Shown one piece after another: positions 1 to 7,613 of a stretch of DNA of 17,674 nt. This DNA is from JAVEVH01 sp034005145 (GTDB lineage Bacteria; Patescibacteriota; Dojkabacteria; SC72), in NCBI GenBank assembly GCA_034005145.1, contig JAVEVH010000012.1:1-17674 (forward strand), in the 5' to 3' direction. Each line of letters opens with the position of its first letter. Position 1 is the stretch's first letter. A model generated the notes under the pieces. That model was given only the letters and a program-made list of their open reading frames with translations, was not told where the DNA came from and made no database searches. Position numbers and translations under genes: made by a program.

Positions 1-228
1 TATATAAATATAAAAATAAATTTACATAAATCAGAGATTAATGTTGTTTAGATGGGCAGACCTAGAGATCAACACAATCTCTATCTCAAATTTCTTTTAG
101 GTCTTGTAGCTTATAACTTTTAGTAGAAACACCTCAAGAAAGCCCTAGGCTACTATTTATAGTGTTATTATATATCTCTTTTTAAAAAGAAGTCAATTAG
201 TTAGGAATAGGGATATTAATATACAAAA
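1..228. other. Gene-free AT-rich stretch with possible RNA hairpin
   Basis: No open reading frame with a recognisable product is seen here. The stretch lies downstream of the ABC transporter gene on the minus strand and reaches the window edge. It contains two complementary pairs: AGACC (58-62) with GGTCT (100-104), and inside it TAGAGAT (63-69) with ATCTCTA (77-83). A TCTTTTTAAAAAGA palindrome occurs near 178-191. There is no tRNA T-loop motif and no riboswitch that I recognise. The hairpin could belong to a small RNA or a gene end outside the window, or be chance pairing in AT-rich DNA. No clear intrinsic terminator for the ABC gene is visible. Confidence 0.3.
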
Positions 229-2034
229 CTACTGATTATACTTTACCTCTTTGTAAAATCTACCCCTCTTTCTCAATAACTCTTTCCAATCACCCCTCTC
301 AGTAACATGTCCCTTCTCTAATACAAATATAGTATCAAACATATCTAGGACATCTGTATCTCTACTAATTAAGATAACTGTTCTATGAGGACCTGCGAAT
401 TTCAGTACACCCTTAATTATACGCTCTCTGGAAGGACCATCTATGAAAGTAAATGGCTCATCTAGTATAAATATATCCCTATTTCTGTACAACATTCTTG
501 CTATTGCTAATCTTTGCCAATATCCAGGGGATAGTTCCTTACCATCTAAATATTTACCTAACTTGAGTGTATCTGAGATATTTTCTCTTTTCATAAATTT
601 ATCTATCTCACATACCTTTATTACCTTGTTATACAACTCCCTATTAAACTTCTTCTTCTCTCCTGTTAAAGTAATATTTTCTCTAATACTAAAACTGTAG
701 TTAACAAAATCTTGGAATGTAACAGCTATTTTCTTTTTTAATTGTCCTCTATCTAACTCCCTTACAGAGTATCCCCCTATTAAATAGTCACCTGATGTAA
801 CTTCATATAATCCAGTTAATATCTTTACTAAACTACTCTTGCCAGAGCTATCTCCTCCAAAGAATGTAACTTTCTCACCAGCCTTTATCTTCAAAGATAT
901 ATTCTCTAAAACTTTTTTATCTGGTTCATCAGGATATGCAAAATCTAATCTTAAGAGTTCTAAAGCTGGGGTTTTTCTTGAGAGTCTAGATATTCCAGGA
1001 TTAATATCTCCGAATCCAGGGAAGTCTATAAAGTCAAAATATTTAGAAGCATATGATAGGTGGTTATCTAAAAGAGAGAGTGTATTAAATACATGGTATG
1101 AAGAGGTATATACAACATCTACATAGTTAAAGAGTGCACTAAAGCTACCTATGGATATCTTATTTTTAATTGTATATGCGAGTAGGAATACAACATATCC
1201 ATATTTAAAAAGTTGTCCTGTTATAGAGCCAAATATCTCATCTATTGTAAAATGTTTTCTCTTAAAGAACAGTCCCTTAAGATATTGATCTCTAGAAGAT
1301 ACAAATTTCTTTTTAAGAAACTCATACGTATTATCTACCCTTAACTCATTAAAGTTTTTAATATCCATACTTAGAGTTGTATAGATGTAGTTGGTGAGTT
1401 TTAGAAGGTCCATCTTCTTATCATCATATATCTGTATTAATTTCCTATTGAAATGACACAGTAGTACTTCTGGTATTACAAATATTACAAGTAGTAATAC
1501 AGACCATCCTAAATGTGAATACAAAATTATTAATGCTGTAATACCTCTAGCTAATTGATATACGATTGTAGAGAAAGATTGATAAGAAAATATTAGACTA
1601 GAAATGGAGTAACCAGGGATATATTCTATTAGATTTTGTAAAAGAGGTTTCTCAATATCTTGAAGATTAGATCTAGATATCTTATCCATTACTTCTACAT
1701 TTGTATCTCTCCATACCTTATCTGTAATATTATTACTTAAATTCATCCTCACCTTATTACCAATAGAGACAAATATCCAAAGTAGTAAGGATATGCATAG
1801 TAGAAAGAATGAGTCTGTAGATATATATTCATATATATTAAAACCTTCTGATTCTCTAATTACCTTAATAGTGGCATCTAGGAATAGTCCAGCTACAGTA
1901 ATTCCAATCATCTCAGATATTGTTACTATTATGAATAGTACATCCCTAATTACTACATCTTTAGTATATCTACCGTAAAAGAATTTAATAATTTGCCACA
2001 AAGTTTTTACTTTATTCTGTATAATACTGTTCAT
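229..2034 (-). CDS. ABC exporter-type transporter, fused membrane and ATPase domains, divergent motifs
   Basis: About 601 residues from the ATG at 2034. An in-frame TTG at 2076 would add 14 residues, but it would place the start inside the divergent neighbour, so the ATG is preferred. The N-terminal half has several hydrophobic segments (roughly residues 27-55, 76-92, 145-190 and 270-290), as in type-1 exporter membrane domains. The C-terminal half is a nucleotide-binding domain: Walker A GGDSSGKSS at about 393-401, Q-loop Gln at 441 and Walker B FILDEP at 522-527. Two motifs deviate. The signature reads LSPGY (501-505) instead of LSGGQ. The H-loop position reads ISRDTD, with Arg558 where the switch His normally sits. 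The domain order suggests a homodimeric exporter. The substrate cannot be told. Upstream lies a divergent metalloprotease-like gene only 25 bp away. No Shine-Dalgarno sequence precedes the start. The ABC family call is very sure; active transport is less sure given the altered catalytic motifs. Confidence 0.9.
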   Translation of the reverse strand: MNSIIQNKVKTLWQIIKFFYGRYTKDVVIRDVLFIIVTISEMIGITVAGLFLDATIKVIRESEGFNIYEYISTDSFFLLCISLLLWIFVSIGNKVRMNLSNNITDKVWRDTNVEVMDKISRSNLQDIEKPLLQNLIEYIPGYSISSLIFSYQSFSTIVYQLARGITALIILYSHLGWSVLLLVIFVIPEVLLCHFNRKLIQIYDDKKMDLLKLTNYIYTTLSMDIKNFNELRVDNTYEFLKKKFVSSRDQYLKGLFFKRKHFTIDEIFGSITGQLFKYGYVVFLLAYTIKNKISIGSFSALFNYVDVVYTSSYHVFNTLSLLDNHLSYASKYFDFIDFPGFGDINPGISRLSRKTPALELLRLDFAYPDEPDKKVLENISLKIKAGEKVTFFGGDSSGKSSLVKILTGLYEVTSGDYLIGGYSVRELDRGQLKKKIAVTFQDFVNYSFSIRENITLTGEKKKFNRELYNKVIKVCEIDKFMKRENISDTLKLGKYLDGKELSPGYWQRLAIARMLYRNRDIFILDEPFTFIDGPSRERIIKGVLKFAGPHRTVILISRDTDVLDMFDTIFVLEKGHVTERGDWKELLRKRGRFYKEVKYNQ

Positions 2035-2042
2035 CTTAAATC

Positions 2043-2049
2043 TATAATA
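2043..2049. promoter_or_regulatory. Overlapping divergent -10-like elements
   Basis: The plus strand reads TATAAT at 2043-2048, and the minus strand reads TATTAT at 2049-2044. They lie between two start codons only 25 bp apart (GTG 2060 plus, ATG 2034 minus). Neither has a good -35 hexamer at 16-18 bp. If used, both transcripts would begin within a few bases of their start codons. The placement is seen; promoter function is inferred. Confidence 0.4.
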
Positions 2050-2059
2050 ACATGTACAA

Positions 2060-2518
2060 GTGGTAAGAGATAACAACTATTTAGAAAATTTACTATATGA
2101 TATTTGGGAGACATATTTTTGTGATGTAGCTAGATTAAACCTAGTTACTATTAAATATGGGAAACACTCTAAAAGACAGTTAGGGAGTATTAAATTGATT
2201 AAGGATAGTAAAACTTTTGATAGGTATATTAAAAAGTACAACCTTAATAGAGAGGTATTTGAGAACCCTTCGGTATCATTAATTACAATTACTAGATACT
2301 TCTCATATGATTACATACCTGAATATGTTATCAAAGCAACAATAGTACATGAACTATGCCACTATACCCATGGATTTAGCTCTCCTTTAGAAAGAGTATA
2401 TACACATCCTCATAGGGGAGGAGTAATTAAGAAGGAATTTCAAAAAAGAGATCTACTAGATATGTATACTGATTCTAAGAAATGGATAAAGGAGAATTGG
2501 ATAAAGGTAGTTACATAA
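2060..2518 (+). CDS. Small SprT/M48-like putative zinc metalloprotease (HELCH motif)
   Basis: 152 residues, starting at GTG 2060. An in-frame TAA at 2048-2050 rules out a longer form, and there is no internal Met before the motif. Residues 97-101 read HELCH, a HExxH zinc site. They are followed by His104, and then His116 and His118 in a HPHRGG context, candidates for further zinc ligands. The spacing and the later GGVIKKEF stretch recall SprT-like and related minimal metallopeptidase folds, but I cannot assign a family firmly. There is no signal peptide or membrane segment, so the protein is probably cytosolic. A TATAAT at 2043-2048 lies 11 bases before the start codon, so the transcript may be leaderless. 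The gene converges on groEL with a shared hairpin at 2521-2545. The substrate is unknown; SprT relatives act on DNA-protein crosslinks, but nothing here demonstrates that role. Confidence 0.72.
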   Translation: MVRDNNYLENLLYDIWETYFCDVARLNLVTIKYGKHSKRQLGSIKLIKDSKTFDRYIKKYNLNREVFENPSVSLITITRYFSYDYIPEYVIKATIVHELCHYTHGFSSPLERVYTHPHRGGVIKKEFQKRDLLDMYTDSKKWIKENWIKVVT

Positions 2519-2520
2519 AA

Positions 2521-2545
2521 AAAGGAGGGATTAACTCCCTCCTTT
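2521..2545 (-). terminator. Intrinsic terminator of groSL, possibly bidirectional
   Basis: A perfect 10-bp stem, AAAGGAGGGA (2521-2530) and TCCCTCCTTT (2536-2545), with a 5-base loop. Read on the minus strand it is followed by an unbroken T run, because positions 2517-2523 are all A on the plus strand. This makes a strong terminator 17 bp after the groEL stop. On the plus strand the T tract is poor, so it may only partly stop transcription from the metalloprotease-like gene. Confidence 0.88.
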
Positions 2546-2561
2546 CTCAATATCCTTGATA

Positions 2562-4181
2562 TTACATCATACCATCCATACCACCTGGCATAGGTGTATG
2601 AGAATCTTTCTCATCCACTATCTCTGCTACTACAGCCTCTGTAGTAATTAACATAGTTGCAACAGATGCTGCATTTACTAATGCTAATCTAGTTACTTTA
2701 ACAGGATCTATAATTCCATCCTTAAGCATATCTACATATTTATCTGTTTTAGCATTGTAACCCATATTACCCTTACACTGTGATGCTACTACAGCCCCAT
2801 CTTTACCAGCATTTTGTGCTATCTGTTTTAAAGGCTCACTTAGTATACCCTTAAGTATTTCTAAACCTAACTGTTCATCAGCATCTTCAAATGTTATACC
2901 CTCTAATACTGATTTAGCATTGTGATATGCTAAACCACCTCCAGCAACAACTCCCTCTTCAATAGCGGCACGTGTAGCATTAATAGCATCTTCTACTCTT
3001 TGCTTTTTCTCTTTAGCCTCTACCTCTGATGCTGCTCCTACTTTTATTACAGCTACACCACCTGAAAGCTTTGCTAATCTTTCTTGTAATTTCTCTATAT
3101 CGTAATCTGAGGAGGTCTTTTTAATCTGAGCTCTAATCTCAGAAACTCTCTCTTTAATACTTGCTTTCTTACCCTGTCCCTCAACTATTACAGTTTCTTC
3201 TTTACTTACTATTACCTTCTTAGCACTACCTAAGTCTGTAAGACTTACTGAGTCTAATGTTTTACCAACCTCTTCTGAGATAAACTCTGCTCCTGTAACT
3301 ACTGCAATATCTTTTAACATCTCTTTTTTTCTATCTCCAAACCCTGGTGCTTTAATAGCGACTACATTAAGAGTACCTCTTAACTTGTTTACCACGAGGG
3401 TAGCTAATGCTTGATTTTCAATATCATCAGCAATTATTACTAATGGTCTATCAGCAGCAGACAGAACTTTCTCTGCAATAGCTTGGATGTCTTGTAGGTT
3501 AGAAAGTTTCTTGTCTGTAACAAATATATATGGATTATCCATTACAGATTCTAAACTCTCTGAATCTGTTACAAAGTATGCACTAACATACCCTTGGTCA
3601 AACTGCATACCCTCTGTATACTCTACTTCATCATCAAAACCCTTTGCTTCTTCTACTGTAATTACTCCATCTTTACCAACTTTCTCAAATACTTTACCAA
3701 TCATATCTCCTAACTCTTTATCGTTATTAGATGATATTGTAGCTACCTGAGATATCTCTTCTTGATTTTTAATTTTTTTGGAAGACCTTATTAACTCTTC
3801 TACAACAATATCTACTGCCTTATCTAATCCTCTCTTAAGTGCAATTGGGTTAGAACCTGCAGTAACATTTCTAAAACCAGCATTAGCTATAGCTTGGGCA
3901 AGTACTGTAACAGTGGTTGTACCATCTCCTGCTAAATCATTTACTTTTCTAGCAGCTTCTTTAAGCATTTCGACACCTACATTTTTAAATGGATCCTTAT
4001 CCTCTATCTCTTTAGCTACTGTTACACCATCTTTAGTTACAACTTGGGAACCAAAAGATTTAGCAATAGCTACATTTCTTCCTTTAGGTCCTAATGTAGT
4101 TCTAACAGCGTTAGCAATAGTATCTACTCCTGCTTTTAATGCTTTTCTAGCCTCTTCATCATATATTATTGATTTTGACAT
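2562..4181 (-). CDS. groEL: 60-kDa chaperonin GroEL
   Basis: 539 residues, close to the 540-550 usual for the family. The subunit forms the double heptameric ring that folds cytosolic proteins with ATP and the GroES lid. Visible hallmarks are TTLGPKGRNV near residue 30, TKDGVTVAKEI near 50 (Asp of the nucleotide pocket), GDGTTTVTVLA at 86-96, VEDAINATRAA near 395 with the catalytic Asp, GVVAGGG near 410, and the Gly-Met-rich tail GGMDGMM. Equatorial, intermediate and apical regions are all present, with no truncation. It is second in the operon, 28 bp after groES. No Shine-Dalgarno lies in that gap; the bases before ATG read TTACTTACTTACTACT. Expression should follow the groES promoter and CIRCE operator, and it ends at the hairpin at 2521-2545. 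Confidence 0.99.
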   Translation of the reverse strand: MSKSIIYDEEARKALKAGVDTIANAVRTTLGPKGRNVAIAKSFGSQVVTKDGVTVAKEIEDKDPFKNVGVEMLKEAARKVNDLAGDGTTTVTVLAQAIANAGFRNVTAGSNPIALKRGLDKAVDIVVEELIRSSKKIKNQEEISQVATISSNNDKELGDMIGKVFEKVGKDGVITVEEAKGFDDEVEYTEGMQFDQGYVSAYFVTDSESLESVMDNPYIFVTDKKLSNLQDIQAIAEKVLSAADRPLVIIADDIENQALATLVVNKLRGTLNVVAIKAPGFGDRKKEMLKDIAVVTGAEFISEEVGKTLDSVSLTDLGSAKKVIVSKEETVIVEGQGKKASIKERVSEIRAQIKKTSSDYDIEKLQERLAKLSGGVAVIKVGAASEVEAKEKKQRVEDAINATRAAIEEGVVAGGGLAYHNAKSVLEGITFEDADEQLGLEILKGILSEPLKQIAQNAGKDGAVVASQCKGNMGYNAKTDKYVDMLKDGIIDPVKVTRLALVNAASVATMLITTEAVVAEIVDEKDSHTPMPGGMDGMM

Positions 4182-4209
4182 AGTAGTAAGTAAGTAAAAA
4201 TTTAACTAG

Positions 4210-4512
4210 TTATTTAGCAACAGCTAATATGTCCTCTGTATCTAGGATATACAAATCCTCACCATTAATCTCAATCTCTTCTGGGGAATATTTCTTGAAG
4301 TAAACCATATCACCAATCTTTACTTCGAACTTTAAGGCTTTTCCATCCTTACCTTTACCTTTTCCTAGTGTTATTACCTTACCATATGAAGGTCTTTTCT
4401 CATCTGATGCATTAGGTGGTATTACTAAACCTCCAGGTGTTCTTTCTTGCACCTCTTCTGGCTTAACCAATACTCTACTACCTAATGGTTGTATTTTAAT
4501 ATCTTTAGACAT
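4210..4512 (-). CDS. groES: 10-kDa co-chaperonin GroES
   Basis: 100 residues, normal length. It forms the heptameric lid over GroEL. The sequence shows the N-terminal KIQPLGSRVLVKP strand, the mobile loop with GGLVIPP (about 27-33) that docks to GroEL, then SYGKVITLGKGK and the C-terminal ILAVAK. It is the first gene of the groES-groEL operon. The start at 4512 fits the family and is preceded by an AT-rich leader of about 48 bases that carries no Shine-Dalgarno motif but includes the CIRCE operator. The promoter -35 box overlaps the stop codon of the upstream gene. Confidence 0.98.
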   Translation of the reverse strand: MSKDIKIQPLGSRVLVKPEEVQERTPGGLVIPPNASDEKRPSYGKVITLGKGKGKDGKALKFEVKIGDMVYFKKYSPEEIEINGEDLYILDTEDILAVAK

Positions 4513-4536
4513 TTTAAAATTGTTAAAATAAATTAA

Positions 4537-4563
4537 TTAGCAATTCTTAAAACCGACTGCTAA
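4537..4563 (-). promoter_or_regulatory. CIRCE operator of groES-groEL (HrcA site)
   Basis: On the plus strand it reads TTAGCAATT, nine bases, GACTGCTAA. The CIRCE consensus is TTAGCACTC-N9-GAGTGCTAA. The arms match 7/9 and 8/9, and the core TTAGCA-N15-TGCTAA is intact. It overlaps the predicted transcription start (about 4559), the usual place for HrcA repression. The hrcA gene in the same window carries a second copy. Confidence 0.93.
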
Positions 4564-4565
4564 TG

Positions 4566-4594
4566 ATTTTAAATATATATCGGAAATATGTCAA
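4566..4594 (-). promoter_or_regulatory. groES promoter, sigma70-type
   Basis: On the minus strand TTGACA (4594-4589), a 17-bp spacer, then TAAAAT (4571-4566). The -35 box overlaps the TGA stop of the membrane protein gene ending at 4591. The match to vegetative consensus implies that heat response comes from HrcA derepression and not from an alternative sigma factor. Confidence 0.87.
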
Positions 4595-5193
4595 TATCTA
4601 GAACCTTTTAGTACTATACCATCCTCTAGGAGCTCAATATTTTCAATATACCTACCTACAAACCCATTCTCATTCAAGGTTACAATAGATTCCCCTATAC
4701 CTTTGTTAATTAAACTTACCAAATCTATATACCTACCTATCTCAAAGGGCCCTATATATACATTTTTTGTATATAGCTGAGCTGATTGTATATCATCTTT
4801 GTTAAGATCAAACGAAAACCATACCTCTACCTCTTTGTATCCTACTTTAAAATATATCTTCCATACTTTATCCAATGGCTCTATATATATTTTCTGTAAA
4901 GAGATTTCTTCCCCTAAATATGAATCTACAGTAGTAAACAGAATACTCCCTACCTCCTTAACCTCAAGAGTTAAAGATTCGGTATCTAGTAAAGAGAGTG
5001 TAAACTTAACAATTCTTTCATCTAAATCAACCTCTTCGATACTTTGAGCATCTATTAAATACTCCACATTGATATTACTCTCAAATTCCTTTTCCCAACT
5101 TCTGTATTTAAGAAATATGTATACACAAGATACTACGAATATTGTAAGGAGGATTGTAAAAACAAAGAATATATACAAAAGAAACTTCTTCAT
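4591..5193 (-). CDS. Membrane-anchored protein of unknown function, coupled to murJ
   Basis: 200 residues. Residues 4-28 form one hydrophobic helix after a MKK start: either a signal anchor or an uncleaved signal peptide. No cleavage site or lipobox is evident. The remaining 170 residues are rich in beta-prone alternating hydrophobic and acidic stretches and are probably outside the membrane. The tail, with YIGPFEIGRYIDLVSLINKG at about 148-167 and a short hydrophobic finish, faintly recalls YpmS/DUF2140-like proteins, but I do not assign a family. The start codon directly follows the murJ stop (TAAATG), so translation is likely coupled and the two form an operon. The position suggests a role tied to lipid II export or envelope assembly; that is an inference from context only. 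Confidence 0.8.
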   Translation of the reverse strand: MKKFLLYIFFVFTILLTIFVVSCVYIFLKYRSWEKEFESNINVEYLIDAQSIEEVDLDERIVKFTLSLLDTESLTLEVKEVGSILFTTVDSYLGEEISLQKIYIEPLDKVWKIYFKVGYKEVEVWFSFDLNKDDIQSAQLYTKNVYIGPFEIGRYIDLVSLINKGIGESIVTLNENGFVGRYIENIELLEDGIVLKGSRY

Positions 5194-6972
5194 TTACTCT
5201 GGTCTTAAATTAGTACCATTTCTAAAGAATTTATTACCCATATTCTTAAGTAATTTCTCTGCTACCTTAAACTCTTTAGGGGAGAATATCTTAGAACCAA
5301 TTAAATATGAGAAACCTCCATATATTGATGTAACTGCACTTAGTATTAATATATATACTGTTCTAGTAGTATCGAATTGGAAATCAAAGAGTCTAAATAC
5401 AAAATACATACCTACAATCATAATCAATGTATTTAGGAGTTTAAGTAATGCAGGATACATAGTATCTTTCCAACTTAATACTTTCTTAATTCTGTTTAAC
5501 ATAAAGGAAGATATAACCATTTGTACAAAGTAAGCAAGACTTAAACTAAGAGCTAGACCACCTACTGCTAAATCAGAATCTCCTCTTGTAGTCATCCAGT
5601 GTGCAGTATCTGAGAGGAAAGATTTTAATACAGACATTACTCCCTGCCCATTAGCAGTAGCTACCTGTACCCATACCTGTTCTAATATTGGTCTCCAGTC
5701 ATAGTAGTGACTAAAGAAGTTTGTAAGGTAATATGCACCAAGTAAGTTAACTACAATACCTACAGAGATAGCGACTAAGGGTTTCCAAGTATTTTTTAGG
5801 GCATAGAAGGCCCTAAGAAGTATTTGTACTACAGTTTGGCCTACTACAGACACTGAGAGCAATGCTAAACACCATGCAGTAAGTAAGGTATCTTGCCAGT
5901 CAAATGCTCCTGTACCATATATTAAACGTACAATGGGAAGCCTTAATACTAACATTATTCCAATGATTGGGAATATTAAATACAGAGATAACTGTATTGA
6001 ATCATTTAAGACCTTCTTAAAATTATCTCCCTGTCCTTTACAACAGTATTTAGCTAAATCAGGTAACGCTACCTGTGCTACTGCACTACCAATAATATTT
6101 ACAGGAAAGAGATGTAGACTATATGCAAATCTATATGCACTAAGTGTACCTGCTGTAAGAGTAAAACTAATGAATGTGTTTACTACGGTATTAAACTGCT
6201 CACCTAACACTCCTAACATTCTAGGGTAGGCAAGCTTAAATGCTTTCATTACTCCCGTACTATTTACCATCTCTTTTAGATCTAATGGCTCTTCTTCATT
6301 CTCTTTGTAGTATTTTTTAAGTAGAGGTATTTGAACTAGGAGGTGTATTACTGAACCTAGTACTGCAGATATGGCAATAGCTGTTACATCTAATTCAAAA
6401 TATTTAACCAATATATATGTACCAAACACTATTGCTAGATTGTAAAAAAGAGGTGCTAAGGATGTTATAAAGAATTGTTTCTTTACTTGTAAAAAGGCTG
6501 TAACAAAAGCACTTAAACTTAAAAACAGTGGAGAGAGTAACCCTATTCTAAAAAGATTAAGAAATAGAGGGTAATCTCCCTCATTTATCCTATATCCAAT
6601 ATTAAATACCCTATGTGCATACTCATTATTTACAATCCAATCAGTAATCTGGGGAGAGAAAATAAAGGCTATGAGGATTAATACTGAGGTAAGTAAGAAG
6701 AAATATATTGTTAAATGTTTAAAGAGCTTATTAAAACTCTTCTTACCCTTATCATACAGTTCATCTGTAAGTATGGGTATAATGGCTGCATTAATAGATC
6801 CTGCTACTACTACCATAAAGATAATGTCTGGAATAGTAAAAGCTGCCCAAAAGATATCTAATTCATGGGAAGCTCCAAATAGTTGTGCAAATATTCTTAG
6901 CTTCCAAAAACCTAATACTTTTGTTAGGAGAAGCAGAAACATTACTGAAAATACACTATTTTTCTTTATCAC
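5194..6972 (-). CDS. murJ: MurJ-type lipid II flippase (MOP superfamily)
   Basis: 592 residues, GTG start at 6972. A polytopic membrane protein with about 14 hydrophobic segments, expected to flip the peptidoglycan precursor lipid II across the inner membrane. Family features are ELDIFWAAFTIPD near residue 37, the GSINAAIIPILTDE stretch at 58-71 (TM2), AYRFAYSLHLFPVNIIG near 279, YGTGAFDWQDT near 352 and RAFYALKNTWKPL at 387-399. It is longer than the usual 500-530 residues; an extra hydrophilic segment at about 418-466, between predicted late helices, explains much of the difference. The first gene of a two-gene unit with the 200-residue membrane-anchored protein. Its promoter is TTGATA-N17-TATGAT. 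No Shine-Dalgarno precedes the GTG. Confidence 0.95.
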   Translation of the reverse strand: MIKKNSVFSVMFLLLLTKVLGFWKLRIFAQLFGASHELDIFWAAFTIPDIIFMVVVAGSINAAIIPILTDELYDKGKKSFNKLFKHLTIYFFLLTSVLILIAFIFSPQITDWIVNNEYAHRVFNIGYRINEGDYPLFLNLFRIGLLSPLFLSLSAFVTAFLQVKKQFFITSLAPLFYNLAIVFGTYILVKYFELDVTAIAISAVLGSVIHLLVQIPLLKKYYKENEEEPLDLKEMVNSTGVMKAFKLAYPRMLGVLGEQFNTVVNTFISFTLTAGTLSAYRFAYSLHLFPVNIIGSAVAQVALPDLAKYCCKGQGDNFKKVLNDSIQLSLYLIFPIIGIMLVLRLPIVRLIYGTGAFDWQDTLLTAWCLALLSVSVVGQTVVQILLRAFYALKNTWKPLVAISVGIVVNLLGAYYLTNFFSHYYDWRPILEQVWVQVATANGQGVMSVLKSFLSDTAHWMTTRGDSDLAVGGLALSLSLAYFVQMVISSFMLNRIKKVLSWKDTMYPALLKLLNTLIMIVGMYFVFRLFDFQFDTTRTVYILILSAVTSIYGGFSYLIGSKIFSPKEFKVAEKLLKNMGNKFFRNGTNLRPE

Positions 6973-7009
6973 GATATAGTCAAATCTCTATATATAATTA
7001 GCGAATAAT

Positions 7010-7038
7010 ATCATAATAGAAAGAAGAGAATTTATCAA
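7010..7038 (-). promoter_or_regulatory. murJ promoter, sigma70-type
   Basis: On the minus strand TTGATA (7038-7033), 17-bp spacer, TATGAT (7015-7010). The predicted transcription start near 7003 gives a leader of about 30 bases before the GTG. It sits in the 98-bp gap divergent to the ComF-like gene. Confidence 0.72.
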
Positions 7039-7070
7039 ATTTTTTTAATAAAAGATATATACAATATAGT

Positions 7071-7613
7071 ATGAATATCTTTGAATATATATTTCCGAAG
7101 CAATGCATAATATGCTCTAAAGTAGGTAATAATATATGTAATAGCTGTATTAAAGATTTACCGTATACACTCCCTTCCTGCTTTATTTGTAACAAACTAA
7201 ATAATGGGTATTACACTCATAAAGATTGTTTAGAAGAAAAAATACAGTGCTTTACTGGATGGTATCTTTCGGAAGAGTTGAGGAAAAATTTAAAAAGACA
7301 AACAGATTTAGGTATCTACTCTACTCATACTCAACTCTTAGAGATATTAATTTCACATTTAAGATTAAATGAGGTAGTTGAGAGTTCTAATATCTATCCA
7401 ATAAAGGGGGATGATAAAAATGAGGATATATTAAATATGAGATTGGCAAGAAGTATATCTAAATCAGAAGGGATTAAATCAAATACTCTCTTAGTAGGGA
7501 ATAGGATTGTAAGAAAGGAGAGTTTAATAGAGCAAGTAAAAGGGCTCTATACAGAGCCCTTCCATTTACGTATCTTAATACTTTTTGAATCAACTATTCC
7601 TGAGCCTCAGTAG
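7071..7613 (+). CDS. ComF-like protein lacking the PRPP-binding end (degenerate or truncated)
   Basis: 180 residues. The N-terminus has paired zinc-finger ligands: Cys12/15, Cys23/26, Cys37/40 and His50/Cys53. This is the double zinc ribbon of ComF-family proteins, which serve DNA uptake or amidophosphoribosyltransferase-like roles. Residues 118-155 (LNMRLARSIS...GNRIVRKESLIEQ) resemble the ComF stretch ending in the conserved arginines and Gln. The following PRPP loop (a VDDVxTTG-type motif) is missing: the frame runs into the opposing gene's terminator (codons 157-164) and ends 20 bp inside that gene's 3' end. Only the post-hairpin tail uses an Arg CGT codon. The catalytic half has probably been lost, so phosphoribosyltransferase activity is unlikely. 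The start ATG at 7071 has no Shine-Dalgarno sequence. Confidence 0.75.
   Translation: MNIFEYIFPKQCIICSKVGNNICNSCIKDLPYTLPSCFICNKLNNGYYTHKDCLEEKIQCFTGWYLSEELRKNLKRQTDLGIYSTHTQLLEILISHLRLNEVVESSNIYPIKGDDKNEDILNMRLARSISKSEGIKSNTLLVGNRIVRKESLIEQVKGLYTEPFHLRILILFESTIPEPQ
7540..7561 (-). terminator. Terminator of the ligase-like gene, inside the ComF-like CDS
   Basis: A perfect 9-bp stem, AAGGGCTCT (7540-7548) and AGAGCCCTT (7553-7561), loop of four bases. On the minus strand it is followed by TTACTT, a moderate T tract. It lies 32 bp after the stop of the minus-strand gene and overlaps codons 157-164 of the converging ComF-like frame. Confidence 0.78.

Noticed and set aside
2035..2076. TTG start at 2076 for the ABC gene
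   Set aside because: It would overlap the divergent gene start by 17 bp and add an unlikely Cys/Thr leader; the ATG at 2034 is the simpler choice.
3778..4197. A 139-codon plus-strand frame opposite groEL
   Set aside because: groEL on the other strand is unmistakable; the Ala/Ser/Thr-rich translation is a typical antisense shadow.
5069..5533. A 154-codon plus-strand frame spanning the murJ end and its neighbour
   Set aside because: It crosses the boundary of two well-supported minus-strand genes and has no family features.
6998..7195. A 65-codon minus-strand frame overlapping the comF-like start
   Set aside because: It lies across the divergent promoter region and opposite the Cys-rich comF-like N-terminus, which is clearly coding.
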